DNA from: Lumbricus rubellus
Lineage: Eukaryota; Annelida; Clitellata; Crassiclitellata; Lumbricidae
Direction: 5' to 3'
Length of the DNA: 64,000 bases
Assembly (NCBI GenBank): GCA_945859605.1
Contig: OX243817.1
Coordinates: 31,124,862-31,188,861, forward strand
The notes beneath the pieces were generated by a model, which was not told where the DNA came from, searched no databases, and saw nothing but the letters and a program-made list of their open reading frames with translations. Position numbers and translations under genes: made by a program. Below, piece by piece: positions 10,989 to 23,186 of the stretch (position 1 is the stretch's first letter; every line of letters begins with the position of its first letter).

Positions 10989-11829
10989 CTAGCTGTACCC
11001 AGCCACACGTTGCTGTGGCAGAAAAGACCTTCCGACCCCCTCCCAATGATAGAGCCCAATAATGACGAAAGACCGTTTTTTGCGACTCGCTTATGACGTC
11101 ACAGCACGTGACCTCATTCATGTTTCGTCTGCTGTGTTTGGGGACTTTCTGAAATCTGACAGTTTTGTTGAATTTGCAAATGGCGGTCGAACGGATTGCA
11201 AAGTTCACTTTTTGTGGAAAAGATTGCGTTTTTTTCTGGGAAATTTTTTCTAAGACACGGTGCTATTGGAATGGAAGGTTTTGGTAAATTTTCAAAACAA
11301 TCGGTGCGTAACTTTCAGCGTGATTGTATGACAAACTATTGGAAAGTTTCATTTTTATTTATATCTATATAAATAAAAATGTTACCGCATTTGGCACGGC
11401 ATCAAAGATCTCCGAACTTTCTTCATTGATTGCTTTCGAAACTTCACCAAAACGTTTAGTTCCAACACGGCCGGGTTTACAGAATGATTTTTGGGAAAAA
11501 GCGCAATGTTTTAAACAAAAAAGCAACTTTGCAAATTCTACCGTTTTCAACACATACGCCTGTCGATAAGCCTTGCCTTCCGCGTTTGAAACGGTTGTTC
11601 AAATGTGTCCCGTTTATGTAGCGCATTTCAACACATCAAATTGCGGCCTTCTTGCTGAAGAGTTTTATGGCGCTATCCGCGTCGCTATCAGCGAGGGGCG
11701 GTGTGAGGGAGGAAAGGAGGGAAGGGAGCGGGACGAACAGGGAGGGGAGGGGGATGGGGAGGGGGAGGGGAGGGGGAGGGGAGGGGGATGCTCTTTTCAG
11801 CCACAGCAACGCGTGGCCGGGTACGCTAG
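10989..11829. mobile_element. Head-to-head pair of Helitron-like units
   Basis: One unit runs on the minus strand (11363 to 10989) and one on the plus strand (11364-11829). Each starts near TATAAATAAAAATG and ends with a GCCAC/GTGGC hairpin around a GCAACG loop, then a GGGTAC segment and CTAG followed by T. TC...CTAG with a 3' hairpin and no target duplication is Helitron-like, but no helicase is present, so the class is inferred. The plus unit carries a GAGGGGGA-rich tract before its end (about 11740-11790). A third copy is at 28110-28865. Confidence 0.55.
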
Positions 11830-11980
11830 TAGATATATGAATAGTCCTACTAGACGCTGCTGTAAATAGGAAACCTAAATTTAATGTCATGCGCGTTCAG
11901 AGGCTTAGACAAGGGGTTTAGAGGTTTAAAAACCGTTGGCTTAGGAAACAGTCCAGTGGACACCAACGCACTCTTTACAT

Positions 11981-14900
11981 TCACACATTTATTTCACAGA
12001 TTGCACAATAGAGCGCATCACACTCATCGTCATTCCATGTGTTGTTTCTTCCTGTCGCAATATGGGCGCAGTTTTCCTTCGATTGATAGCAGTCGGGATT
12101 CTTAAAATTCCAGTTAGTGTAGTTGAATGGTATTTCGATTCCTCTCAGTGGTTTCCAAACGTATGGATCACCACAGCGATTGGCGTTTCTCGTCTGTCCA
12201 CCAATCCAGATCAAATTCCCAGCAGGAGGAAATGCCGTACTGATACAGCTACTGTTGTGCACTAAAATCGACAAAGTTTGTACGATGGTAGAATAACCTG
12301 AGCCTACTGCCAAGATTGCATTACTATTCGTCTCTTTAATCGCTTAACTTAAGCTATAGCCTAGCCTACAATACAATACAATACAAAACAATTAGTCATT
12401 TATACCGCGCTTTAACAAAAACAAGTCTTGCACAAGAGCGCGCTTCACTACAAATCTAGTTATAATACAATGAAAACAAAATTAATGAGGTTTTAACTTT
12501 GAATTAAACACTGCAATAGATGAGCTCTGGCGAATGGAGGTCGGAAGACTGTTCCATTCTTTAGGACCTGAGATTGAGAAGGAACGGTTTCCAACTTTCC
12601 GGTTTGTGCGAAGTGTAGCAAAGTCACTTCGCGAGGACGAACGAAGACCTCTGGACTTTGAGGCGGAACATGGCGTGACCATGGATGCCATGTAGGATGG
12701 AGAGGTTCCGTAGTAGATATGAAACATCAGAAGGGAAATTTTGAAAGCAATTCGAGCACGGATGGGAAGCCAGTGTAGTTGTTTCAGAGTTGAAGTTATG
12801 TGGTCTCTGGGACCAAGACCTTTTATCAGGCGAGCGGCCGTATGTAGAACTTAAGATAGGAGTTGAAGTGTTGATGATGGAAGACCAGATAGAACAGAGT
12901 TGCAGTAATCGAGGCGAGAGATGGCGAGAGCTTGAATGAGAACACGAAGGCTAACATTTTTTTCGTTCTCTTTCTCACTCTTTCTCTCTCTCTGGTCACT
13001 GTTTTTCTGACTGAAGCGGATCTATGTTAATATCTGTCTCTTCTTTTGTCTCTGTTTTTTGTATCTGCGTGCCTCTGTCTCAGTGGCGGCGCCACCATAG
13101 GTTGCGGCACGTCATTGACTAATTTACTCTTGACCTTCCTTATGACTGCCAAAGATTATAATTATTTAGAATTTTAAATATCTTATAATTATAGGCTACT
13201 TTTAATTCTTTCGACATGCTCAATAACTCTCATGTCCCTGACGCAACCTGCTGAAATTGTATAACTACGCCGCCACTAGCTGTTCGATCTTTCTGTCTCT
13301 GTTTCGGACATTTTCTGCTTTGTAGTCTTTCTCCGCTTCCCTCCTTTCTCCCACACTTCTTACTCAACCAACACCCATCTGGGGTGCCCAGCATTTCCCA
13401 GTACATTTCGGCTTTTCATTCAATAATAATTGTGCAACATGTGACATGATTGATTTGAAGGCGTTAATGGTCTCATCGAAATTTATAATGCATTGTCATT
13501 ATCTCCGGATTTATAGTAAACTTGAAGCTGAAAACAGCTGCATTGGCCCACAAATTTGCATGAGAACGTTTTGTAAAATATTTCATAGCGCTAAGGTGGT
13601 TCCGTTTCAGAGCCTTTTTGCGATACCATACATACACACACATACAAACAAACATAAATACAAAGAAACAAAAGGAGAAACTTTCAGACTCTTAGTGTAA
13701 ATAATCGACCAAGTGGGTAGGCTAATAGCGTTTCGATCAATCATTCACAACCCTGCCTCGTTGTATCTCAGAGAATAATTGTCAAATTTTCGGGAGATAA
13801 AAGACTTCTTTTTAGCAAGAAAACTCAAAAGTAAGCTTTATAGACATGTCGCAAAGATTAGAATGAACTGCAAGGCTGTTTTGAAGCAAGTGTAGGCCTA
13901 CAGAATATCTGCGGAATTCAAATTCATTGCTTGTCTTTGCAACACCAAATTTAATTCAAAACGAAATTTATTATTCCAAATATTCCTATTTACCGCTGAA
14001 TTGTGATTGAAGATAACTGCCAATGGCGCTGTTTTCCTGCTGGCTTGTAATCGCAGCCAAATGTACTCCTGGCATCACTTGTCTACATCTTTCATTTGCA
14101 TTATCCCAGGTCATTCTCTCGGAAATGACTCTGTAGCAGCTTCCGATTTCCGGTAGGTAATCGAATCCAGGTGGACAACCTTCATAATAAACATTTGAAA
14201 CGCAACAACATGTGTATTACAGTTTTCTGATAAATGAATAAGTTGGATGAAAATGTCATTAGATCATATCAAGGCAGAGACAGAGGATCGACAACTGTGG
14301 AGAGAACTTGTCTATGAAGCGACCAACCCTCGGATGGAGTTTGAAGACAAGACAAGACAATCAATTTATTGCTTGATCAGTGATACGCAGAATTAATAGA
14401 TGAACACTTATTTCTGAATTTTTCTATGCCATGCCATCCTATGAGTTGGTAGTTTTAGGCCTAATATAGGTTTCGAGCGTTAGTAGATTATGCGCAAAAA
14501 GTATTCATGTGTGAAATCACACATTTAAGAAATCGGTAAAGTCTCTTGTCCTATGTTGACTTTACAAGAAAAAACGTTCAAGAAAGCATATTCTTGACTA
14601 CGTCGGCTGGTTTTCGAGCACAATCAGATTTTTAAAGTAGGCCTAGGCCTACATGTAGCCTACCTACGTAAAAATAGTCAATGCACTATCTCCGGACCTT
14701 TCTATTACGAAATGAGAGACACTTTTAGGCATTGAATCTTTCACACTTCAGCCACCGAGTTCAACAAGAAATGGAATTAAACTTTTGTGTTTTCGTCTTG
14801 CATGTGCCTTTCTTACAAGTAGCCTANNNNNNNNNNNNNNNNNNNNNNNNNNNNNNNNNNNNNNNNNNNNNNNNNNNNNNNNNNNNNNNNNNNNNNNNNN

Positions 14901-15645
14901 NNNNNNNNNNNNNNNNNNNNNNNNNNNNNNNNNNNNNNNNNNNNNNNNNNNNNNNNNNNNNNNNNNNNNNNNNNNNNNNNNNNNNNNNNNNNNNNNNNNN
15001 NNNNNNNNNNNNNNNNNNNNNNNNNNAGTCTATAATTGGCTGGTGCACCGAAGTACATACACAATCGACTACAGTCTGTGTTGAATGCAGCGGCGAGGCT
15101 CGTGTGTAATCGACGGAAGTACGATCATGTGACACCATTACTGCGTGACGTGCTGCATTGGCTTCCGGTACCGTACCGCATTGAATACAAACTCTCATTG
15201 CTGGTCTACAAGTCAATGTGGTCTAGCACCGGACTACCTCAAATCCTACTGCGTGCAGACGAGTAGTTGAATGACTACGGGTACCAATTCACCTTCTTCC
15301 AACAATGACTACGGGTTCTAATTCACTTCCCCTCCAATGTCACTGAGTTAGTATACTGAATCAGCCACGCCCCCAGCCAATGTCAAGCGTCCAAATTGTC
15401 ACGTGACCTGTCAATCAATTCATAGGCGTGCGCCGGCCAGCTAATCAAATTTTGTTTGTCTGTTTATATGTCTCCGTATGTGTCTGTGTTTGCGCATGTG
15501 TGCATAATTATGTCTAAATACGGTACTGGAAATGGCACAGTAGCGGATCGCGAAGAGAGTGTTGCATGGTTGCTGAACAATCTAAGCGAACTTGACCTAT
15601 CACATTTAGAGTCACCTGCTGATAGGTTGATAGTCTGTTATAAGC

Positions 15646-15705
<60 letters not shown>

Positions 15706-18700
15706 GACAGAGACAGAGACAGACAGAGAGGTACTCAGAACAGAAGTACTGAGAGAGAAGAGGAGTAGGGATGTGCGCTAAGAGCTGGTAGTCGTTGTAG
15801 GAGTGCTGGTGTAGAGTAGTGTGTATAGAGGAGAGTTAAGAAATTTGTTTATTTTAAGACTATTTTGAGTTTGGAGATTTGGATCCTAACACTGTATTTG
15901 GAGACGTTTGAAATTGATGTTTTAGGCTCTAAGTCAGGGGTCTCAATTCTCAAACCCGCGGGCCGCATGCGGCCCGTGGACCCAAATAATGCGGCCCGCG
16001 AGAGCCATCTGGTTTTTTTTAAAATTGTTTTTATTTAAAGAAAGAAATTGGTTAAAACCAGTTTCTGCTGTTCTTTTGCGATTTAAACCAAGGTTCAAAT
16101 TGTTTTCCTCTAATTTTTGCTCTGGACATTCAATCTGCAGCAGCAGATATGCTGACAGCGTTATAGTTGACCTTCTGTGTGATTCCATGCTGAAGAAGAA
16201 GTAAGCCTACAACGAGGTTGATATTCCGGAATTCTACACTTTTCTACTAAGCTTACAAGAAAAATTCCAAAACTTGCACCTGCAGTGCTGCAACACACAC
16301 ATAACTCTAATGGCGATGTTTGGCATTACCTACATAATAATTATTATGTGAACAGCTTTTTCATTACTTAATGAAGATTAATAAATCTCAAATGACACGC
16401 CTGACAGTTACGGGTGAATATGTGGAAGCTGTAGCCTGTAGACCTTCTCCGATTCTTCGCCTCTCAAAAGATAAAACTAAACAATAATGTTCTCGTAGTT
16501 GGGAAACGCTGTCAGATGATGTGTATCGCTAATCACATATGATCACCTGTGACACTACTCACTATTATAATACTGTAACATTTAAAGATACACCAAGTGT
16601 AGTTGTAGGTAGGCCTATTAGGTTTACTAAATGTGCTTTTGATGTTCTTCATAGGCCCTATCTTTGTGACTCTGAGTTTCCAACTTTGTGTATAGTAGAC
16701 CCTACACTGAAAGTATAATATTAATTTAGGTGACTTTGCAGGATTATATCATTATTACAGCATTGTAACCCTCACCCCATATAAATATTTGAACTTGAAA
16801 GACATAATTTCATGTTGCGGCCCGCGAGACAATGTAAATTTTCAAATTTGACCCACACGACGACTTGAGTTTAAGACCCCTGCTCTAAGTGCATTTTATA
16901 CGTTTTGATACTGCTCGATTGAAAAAAATAATGAGAAACCATACATCTAGTCGTTGATTGCTTAACAAAGTCAAAGGTTATAAAGTTCACGGACTGTAGA
17001 TAGGCTACGTATGACTAGCGATAGCTAGCCTATCTCAGTAAAGTGTAGATAGGTTAGGCTGATAGGCAGCCCCGAACGATTCAAAGAAAACCCGAAAAGA
17101 CTGGTGAGGGAGAATTGTAATTATGTGAGGGAAGTTAGGCTCCTCTTCTGATTATGTTGTTTCAATATGATTGAATTTTCCGAAGCATGGCCTACCAAGC
17201 TCCGTGGTTACATAGGCGCAACCACCCGAGCGGGCTGGGACGGTTCCTCAACTATTTGCCGCCGACTGTAAATAAACTTTTAATTAGATAGGCTATTGAA
17301 ATATTTTCTAAATTGGAATTTTCGAAATACTACGTAACCGACTCAATGCCCAATACCTTTTAAATCGCATTAAATTGTCTAATTAAAATTGAATTTATCT
17401 ATATGATTACATATAGGCTAGGGCATTCTAATCAATCGAACCGATTCGTTCGCTGCTCGGTAAGGCCTAGCGGCGATAATAATAATAACAGGCCTATGGC
17501 TGGAAAGTGGAACGGAACCCAAGTAGGATAGTCTTTGTACACAGATTTAACCAGGTGCTTTTTTCGTTTTCATGGGTAGCGACATAGCCACGCTGATGTT
17601 GTGAATGATTTGACTTTTAAACTTTTTTTAAAGGGCGCATAACTTCTGCATCCACCGGGTTCCACTTGTGTTCTATGTCGATCCACGTTGTTAAGCAGCA
17701 TAAGATAAGTCTTCCAGGCATTCGAGTAATTAAAAAAAAATTGAAAATGGTGAAGCAGCATTTAAAAATTGCCGCGTCTATGCATAGGCCAGAAAACATT
17801 CGAGGGTTCCGTTTTTGAGGGGCGTGTGTTCCCAACTCCGACCACTTTAAAGACATATTAGGCAGTGTATGTGAATAACTATGAAGAGAATAATCAAATT
17901 CTATAAAAGTTGAGTGTTTTGCTGGTATACTTCTTGTCATAATTTATCTTTCACTCTCTACAATGAGAAGGGCTGCGTAAGAAAACAACAGCGATCCAGG
18001 CCACATACATTATGGTCATCGTAGGCCCTAGGCACTTTTGCATATTAATCTATTCGTAGGCCCCTAGGGCATATCCGACTCAACTCTGTTTTAATAGAAA
18101 ATATTGCAACACATTTACATTATTTCTTAAAATAATGCTAAACCATGTTTTGTGAACGTATTTCAGTTTTGATTTTAAATCTCAATCTACTTTTTGTAAT
18201 AATTATTTATTTTCGATATCCGCTAAATGTAGTATTTCCGGTTTCCGATTTTCGAATTTCGGTTAGCGTCGTTTCGGTCTAAACTCTAACTAATGTTACT
18301 GTTTCATTGGCTAACTCTAGCCTTGAAAAAGTTAGCAAGTTTTGGTTTTCTTTTTGTTTTTTCCGGTCATTGACCAATCACTGCATTTATATTTTAATAT
18401 TTTTTCTCAGGATTTCGTAGGCCCCTAAAAAGTTCGTAGGCCCTAGGCACAGTGCCTACTGTGCCTACTGGATAAGATGGCCCTGATTATGGAATGCAAA
18501 ATTTATCAAGTGATGCAGTAGACCTATTTGAACGCGTTTTGGACAAACCTCGTCTAGGTCGATTTTGCTGCTGAATCATAACATCGAGAATTTCTTGCTG
18601 TTGGGTCTTCATCAGTTGACGAATGGAATCTATCTCAGACTTTAAATCATCGCATTCAACTAAATCTCCGGCTGAAATGGTTGACTGTGAATCAACAACC

Positions 18701-18741
18701 ATTGCACAGGTCATCAGAGTTACGAGAAGTTTGAAGTTCAT
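11981..18741 (-). CDS. C-type lectin gene B (three exons)
   Basis: Predicted 219-residue secreted C-type lectin. Exon 1 is 18549-18741 (signal peptide MNFKLLVTLMTCAMVVDS, then a short neck with KSEIDSIRQLM; donor AG|GTTTGT). Exon 2 is 13994-14179 (CPPGFDYLPEIG; donor GTAAAT). Exon 3 is 11981-12261 (WIGG, NYTNW, NPD triplet, TWND, stop). Introns are phase 1 and the 660 nt join in frame. NPD in place of EPN or QPD is unusual. Exon 3 is the closest relative of gene A exon 3 (same 281-nt length, shared GQTRNANRCGDP). Intron 1 contains the assembly gap, a LINE fragment and two hAT elements; intron 2 contains a LINE 3' end. No clear TATA box was seen upstream. Confidence 0.84.
11988..11993 (-). promoter_or_regulatory. 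AATAAA overlapping the stop region of gene B
   Basis: The last codons of gene B read GAA ATA AAT GTG TGA, so a canonical polyadenylation hexamer lies inside the coding end. If used, the 3' UTR would be only some tens of bases long. Use is inferred. Confidence 0.45.
12362..12965 (-). pseudogene. LINE 3' end with reverse-transcriptase C-terminal region
   Basis: On the minus strand: SRLDYCNSVLSGLPSS, then (after one in-frame stop) HTAARLIKGLGPRDHIT, LKQLHWLPIRARI and SKSRGLRSSSRSD, then GPKEWNSLPTSIR and a stop near 12482. This is the usual end of CR1/L2/Rex-like ORF2 proteins. The 3' UTR ends GCGCGGTATAAATG with a TTGTA repeat tail at 12365-12385. It is 5'-truncated and lies in intron 2 of lectin gene B. 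Confidence 0.85.
13081..13278. mobile_element. Short hAT-like element or remnant
   Basis: CAGTGGCGGCG at the left and CGCCGCCACT at the right form an inverted pair about 198 bp apart, like the ends at 4221-5448. No target duplication is visible, so one end may be eroded. Confidence 0.5.
14827..15026. other. Assembly gap (200 N)
   Basis: Exactly 200 N in intron 1 of gene B. The right edge is inside a LINE fragment, so the gap probably hides repetitive sequence; its true size is unknown. Confidence 0.99.
15027..15270 (+). pseudogene. LINE reverse-transcriptase C-terminal fragment
   Basis: The plus strand reads APKYIHNRLQSVLNAAARL, then a VTPLLRDVLHWLPVPYRI block and LSLLVYKSM. These are conserved blocks just before the end of CR1/Jockey-like ORF2 proteins. 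It begins at the assembly gap and stops at about 15265. It is a different copy from 12362-12965 and in the opposite orientation. Confidence 0.8.
15651..15727. repeat. (CAGA)n microsatellite
   Basis: AG-rich start followed by a long run of CAGA units. Confidence 0.95.
15935..16882. mobile_element. 948-bp hAT-type element
   Basis: The ends CAGGGGTCTCAA and TTAAGACCCCTG are near-perfect inverted repeats with an exact 8-bp duplication, CTCTAAGT (15927-15934 and 16883-16890). GCGGCCCGCG blocks occur inside both ends. No intact transposase is visible. In intron 1 of gene B. Confidence 0.9.
16891..18015. other. Intron 1 of gene B, no further feature
   Basis: About 1.1 kb of AT-rich DNA. An open frame on the minus strand at 17617-17940 shows no recognisable domain and is not called. 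Confidence 0.4.
18016..18485. mobile_element. hAT-like element with one worn end
   Basis: The right end GATAAGATGGCCCTG is a typical hAT terminus (CAGGGCCATCTTATC in reverse). CCTAGGCAC-type words occur near both ends. ATTATGG flanks both sides (18009-18015 and 18486-18492). The left terminus lacks a clear CAGGG. It ends about 60 bp from the exon 1 donor of gene B. Confidence 0.55.
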
Positions 18742-19519
18742 CGTGAATTGCGCTTTCTAGCACTCAAACACTGACAGTGAGAAACACACGAAAATCATGC
18801 AAGTCATCTAAAGCCGTAGCTATTAGGCCTATAATTATGCATCGTGAGGATAACCTAGATACTATTAACTAAAACTCACACACGCGTGCTGAGCTGTAAA
18901 AACCATTAAAAGAGTATTTAATTACATGATGAACATCAGCATAACAGTACCCAACGCATACACAGAATATGTTTGTCGTGCTGTAAACATATTAGGCCTA
19001 CATGTAGGCCCTATATATAAATATATTTATATGTCTCAAATTCCGGCTCCTCTTAGGCCCTTTATTTAGTTATTGTATGTATTATATGTATATTGTGTAT
19101 AATTATAATTATTTGCTTTCACATCTGATGAGCGTCAGCTGCAGCCCTCTGATAACAATTCCTAATAACGGCATACGAAATCAACTGCTGAATGCGCGAG
19201 CGTATAGGCATATAATGGCCTATGCGCTAATATAGGTACAGTTTTACAACGTTAATTGATAGGCCTATGTTATAAATAATTATAGCCTACAAATTAATGA
19301 ACTATTAATGTGGAGTTATCATAATTAGAATTATAGCAGTAAAGGTCTTTGAAAGCGTCGCGATGCTAGGATGCATAGTTGTACACCCTACTAATTTAAG
19401 TAGCCTATTTATACTCCCCTTGCATTTAGGCTATACTATTTTTTATACTAAGCCAACTCATTAAATCTACCAAATTATATTATATGGGCATTCATGTATA
19501 ATTCTACACTTAAAATGAA
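18742..19519. other. Upstream region of gene B, no gene seen
   Basis: AT-rich DNA with TAGGCCTA words. The TATAAAT block conserved upstream of F, G and I was not found here. Confidence 0.4.
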
Positions 19520-19527
19520 CATTAGGC

Positions 19528-20516
19528 CAGTGGCGTAACAATAGGGTAGACTGGGTAGACAAAGTCTAGGGGGCCCCGAGTGTAGAGGCCCCCAGAGGGG
19601 CCCCCGAGTTTGCAAGACTCAGAAAAAATGTGTTAGCCTAAATAGATATTGTAGTAGACTAAGTAGACGATACTGTGTCAGACTCTCAGTAGTCAGTACG
19701 GTTACCCGAGAACCCGTCAAGTTCCGTCAACCCGACACGACGCGACGAGTCAGACTCGGAGACGCCCAGCTCCAGCAGTGCACAGCACTAATGTTTAATT
19801 AGCGATAACTTTCCGGTCCCGAAAAAGACGTCATGGTGTTGACATTATATTATTTTAGAGAAACTTATTTCCGTGAAATAAATTGCGCATCTCATTGTTT
19901 GAGAAATGTTAGGAACTTCCAGTTTAGGCCTAAAAATGTTGTGTTTCCGGTAATAGAGCTAAAACAATTGGGTAGGTAGGTCGAAAAATATTTTTATTTT
20001 GGTAAAATATTTTTATGCAGTGACTATCCGAAAAAGTATACCCGACTAGTGACTAGTCTTTTTAGCACAAAGGTATACGCTGCGACAAAGTAGGCTACGT
20101 GTTCTAAGCAAGTATAAACTGCCTATTTCCTGACTGTCTGCACCTAAAACTGCTCTAGAAAACAGTCCTATTAATTTTATTGTTGACGTCTTTTCTGTTA
20201 TGTCAATACAAATGCAAAAAAAGTATTAATTTTTTTTTAATTTTCAATTTTTAAAAAATTAGGTCTAGCCTAAACTTTTTTAAAGAATTTTTTTGCAAAA
20301 TTAGCCTATTTGAGTCGCGGCAATAAAAGAGGGTCGATCGGGTTACCAGAAACACAATTTTTTTAGGCCTTGCTGTGATTTGTACTTGTATCTTGTTCAT
20401 ATACATCAGCATTTCAGTAAATTACTAAGTAATTATACATTTCATTAAGTGCCGTAGGGAGAGGCACCACCTTCATATTTTGTCTAGGGGTCCCCGAGTT
20501 CCTAGTTACGCCACTG
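19528..20516. mobile_element. 989-bp hAT-type element
   Basis: Ends CAGTGGCGTAAC and GTTACGCCACTG with an exact 8-bp duplication, CATTAGGC (19520-19527 and 20517-20524). GTCTAGGGG and CCCCGAG words mark both subterminal regions. No coding capacity. Confidence 0.92.
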
Positions 20517-21247
20517 CATTAGGCCTAAATGTCAAGCACAGATGATATAGGCCTAACTAGTAGCCTAACTACACAGCTATGCTGTCATCCTCATTCGCGA
20601 CAGTTAAACTGCATGTAGGTCTATTCGTGAACCTATTCAACCTCAAACCGATTAAAACCTTGTATGCACCAGCCAACTTAAAACAGGTTATTTTTAAGCT
20701 ATGTTAAGTTATTTTTCAAGTTCATTTACAAAAATATTTCAACAGCGACTCTTCAGGGACACTTTTTATGATGGAGGTACATGTACGAGCCGACGGGGTT
20801 GACAACCTTCCCCTTCCAGAATCCCGATTAGCGTATAAGGAGCGACTAGTCCTATAGTTCCCGATACAGGCCATCAAAAATCAAGGAAGCTTGACCGAGC
20901 TATGATCGACTCGATCGATCAACTCGATCGACTGCGGGGTTTAACGTGTAGGCATACGTAGGCTACTACTCTACAGGTTTCCAGCGCTATGCATGCATTC
21001 GGCGAGGAAACTGGAATTCGAAGCCATTAGGCCTATAATATTATTCTTAATGTCGTATGACTGTTGCCAATCAGGCCTTAGGACAACAGCTGGACGTTGT
21101 GCATTTGCGTTTTAATCCTGATCATGCCTTAAACCGAAGCAGTTTTGAGGTCAACAACCTGGGGCCTTCAGAATAATGAGTAAAACTCGGGCGCTCAACG
21201 GGATAAGAACCCATAGAGTGCACATTTGAATTGAACGACATGCATGT

Positions 21248-21588
21248 CAGGGCCGTGTTTAACATAGGTCCATTTGGTGCGGTGCACCGAATGCCTCTGA
21301 GCCGAGAGTTTTGTTGCCATTGGCCAACTGTCTCTTGCGAGTCTCAGTGTTATTAAAACCTTTTGTAAATTCAGTAAGTGTATAAGAAAACATTAATTTC
21401 ACTAAGTTCACCGTTCACCGACGTTGCGTGCTTGCTTACTGACCCGCCACAGCCGACAAACCACGTAGGCCAGCCTATTGAATAGCGAATTTAAAAAAAA
21501 TTACTAATCTTGTAAGACTGCCGAACGGTACTTTGCCCCTGCTGTAACACTTTGCACCGACACTCTAAGAACCTTAAACACGGCCCTG
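21248..21588. mobile_element. 341-bp hAT MITE
   Basis: Ends CAGGGCCGTGTTTAA and TTAAACACGGCCCTG are perfect inverted repeats with an exact 8-bp duplication, ATGCATGT (21240-21247 and 21589-21596). Inner GGTGCACCG-like palindromes are present. Confidence 0.92.
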
Positions 21589-21607
21589 ATGCATGTTGTT
21601 CATGCAA

Positions 21608-21737
21608 CATCACGCCGAAGCGCTGAGCAATTGTGAGTGAAGGACTTGCCTAGGGTCCATACGCGGCGAGGTGGGTTCGAACCTTGAACCTTCCGACTCC
21701 AAGGCAACGACGCCACCACTACACCACCGCGCCCCAC
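21608..21737 (-). mobile_element. tRNA-derived SINE, copy 2 (3'-truncated)
   Basis: The reverse strand matches the head and mid-body of the SINE at 190-388, including GTGGTGTAGTGGTGGCGTCG and the B-box-like GGTTCGAACCC. A 36-bp piece of its left edge recurs at 22353-22387, apparently a local duplication. Confidence 0.8.
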
Positions 21738-22386
21738 ATAATAATACGTGTTATCTGTGTGAAAATGGCTGATGTATACGCCCCTAACATCACAACATGG
21801 ACTAATATTTTAGCGCTGACGTTATAAAGCAGCTAAAGCTTTAGAACTTAAGTTAGCTAAAAATAGACAATGAAACTGGAGTGAGAAATGGCAAAATTAG
21901 TGAAGACGGCAATGATGAAGACGACAACAGAAGTCATTCTAAACAGTCCACCTGAAAGCTCGCTTCTGTCTACTCTGCATCCGCGGGTACCAAAGTGCGA
22001 AGGGGTGTGACTTCAGGATAAAGGTTAGTTACAGGAAGGGTCATAAACAGTGGAAGCGAAATGTTACCAAAGTCAATCCACGATCAATTCCCTGAATTGT
22101 GCAAAAAAGTCGCCTTAGGCCTACAAGAAGAATTCCCAGAAAACAACGGGAGTCAAAATCGCTGCGACGGCCACTGACTTGATAACCGGGACCAAAAAAT
22201 TTCTTTCTTCATGTCGACATAATCTGCATGTCTTTCGATTAAGTCATAATGAACTTTGGACCAATTTATGTCCTTGTGAATTGGGGCTCAATACTATAAA
22301 CATAACTATTCTTGGATATTGGTCAAAACGAACACCATAATTATTATAATGTTCATGCAACATCGCGCCGAAGCGCTGAGCAATTG

Positions 22387-22464
22387 TCCATTCCACACAC
22401 TGTCTTTGATGGATAAACAAATATTATTTGTTTATCCAACAAATACAGTGTGTGGAATGGACCG
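22387..22464. repeat. Near-perfect hairpin (about 36-bp arms)
   Basis: GTCCATTCCACACACTGT at 22387 is mirrored by ACAGTGTGTGGAATGGAC ending at 22464, and the inner arms continue through TGGATAAACAAATA and its complement. Only the right arm is present in units D, E and G. The left arm is therefore a local inverted duplication specific to unit C, next to a SINE scrap. Confidence 0.85.
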
Positions 22465-23186
22465 GTTAGGCTATGTTGTTCAAAATTAGATAACTTCGAA
22501 GTGAATTCATAAAAGAATTTAACAACTAAGAATGCCACGACTTTAATCAGAAATTAATGTTCATCACTTGCAATGTCACAAAGCATGATATCTGATCTCA
22601 AACACGAAATCCAGAGAGAGGTAATGACTACCCTACTCTCTGTAGCCTATAATAGACGTTGTCGTCAAAAACCCTGGTAGCATGTGCATGTATTAAACAT
22701 TTATATAAATTGATATTTTGATGAAATAAACTACGCCGAAGATCTATATCGACAGAACATTAGATGCATCTAGTTTATTACATGCTAACTGGTATCGATT
22801 AGGAATAAACATTTTAACAGACCAGGTTTGTTCATTTCTATATTCGTTTAGTGCAATGTAGGCCTATCGGTCGTTTTAATAATGTAGGCTGCATATATAT
22901 ATATAATTATATATGTATATATATTAATGTAGGTTATATAATTAGGCCTATACATCCAATATGTTCTGCAAGGAGCCAAAAAGCGCACTCTAATGATCGT
23001 CATCGTCATTTTTCTACACGACGTAATTGCCGTGCGCGTTATTACTAAGAGAACGTCCTTATGAGTCCATGGCTAATGGCTATGCAAGGTGAAGCTAAGT
23101 AATTGCTTTATACACTTGCACATACATGTAATTAGGCATATTATAATAGTTTCTGCAGGTAGGCTTCTCTGCTGTTTTATAGAAAC

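Noticed and set aside
15651..15727. CRISPR-like periodic repeats here and at 51842 and 25800
   Set aside because: They are eukaryotic micro- and minisatellites without unique spacers of constant length.
17617..17940. 107-residue minus-strand open frame in intron 1 of gene B
   Set aside because: No signal peptide, domain, repeat relative or splice context could be recognised.
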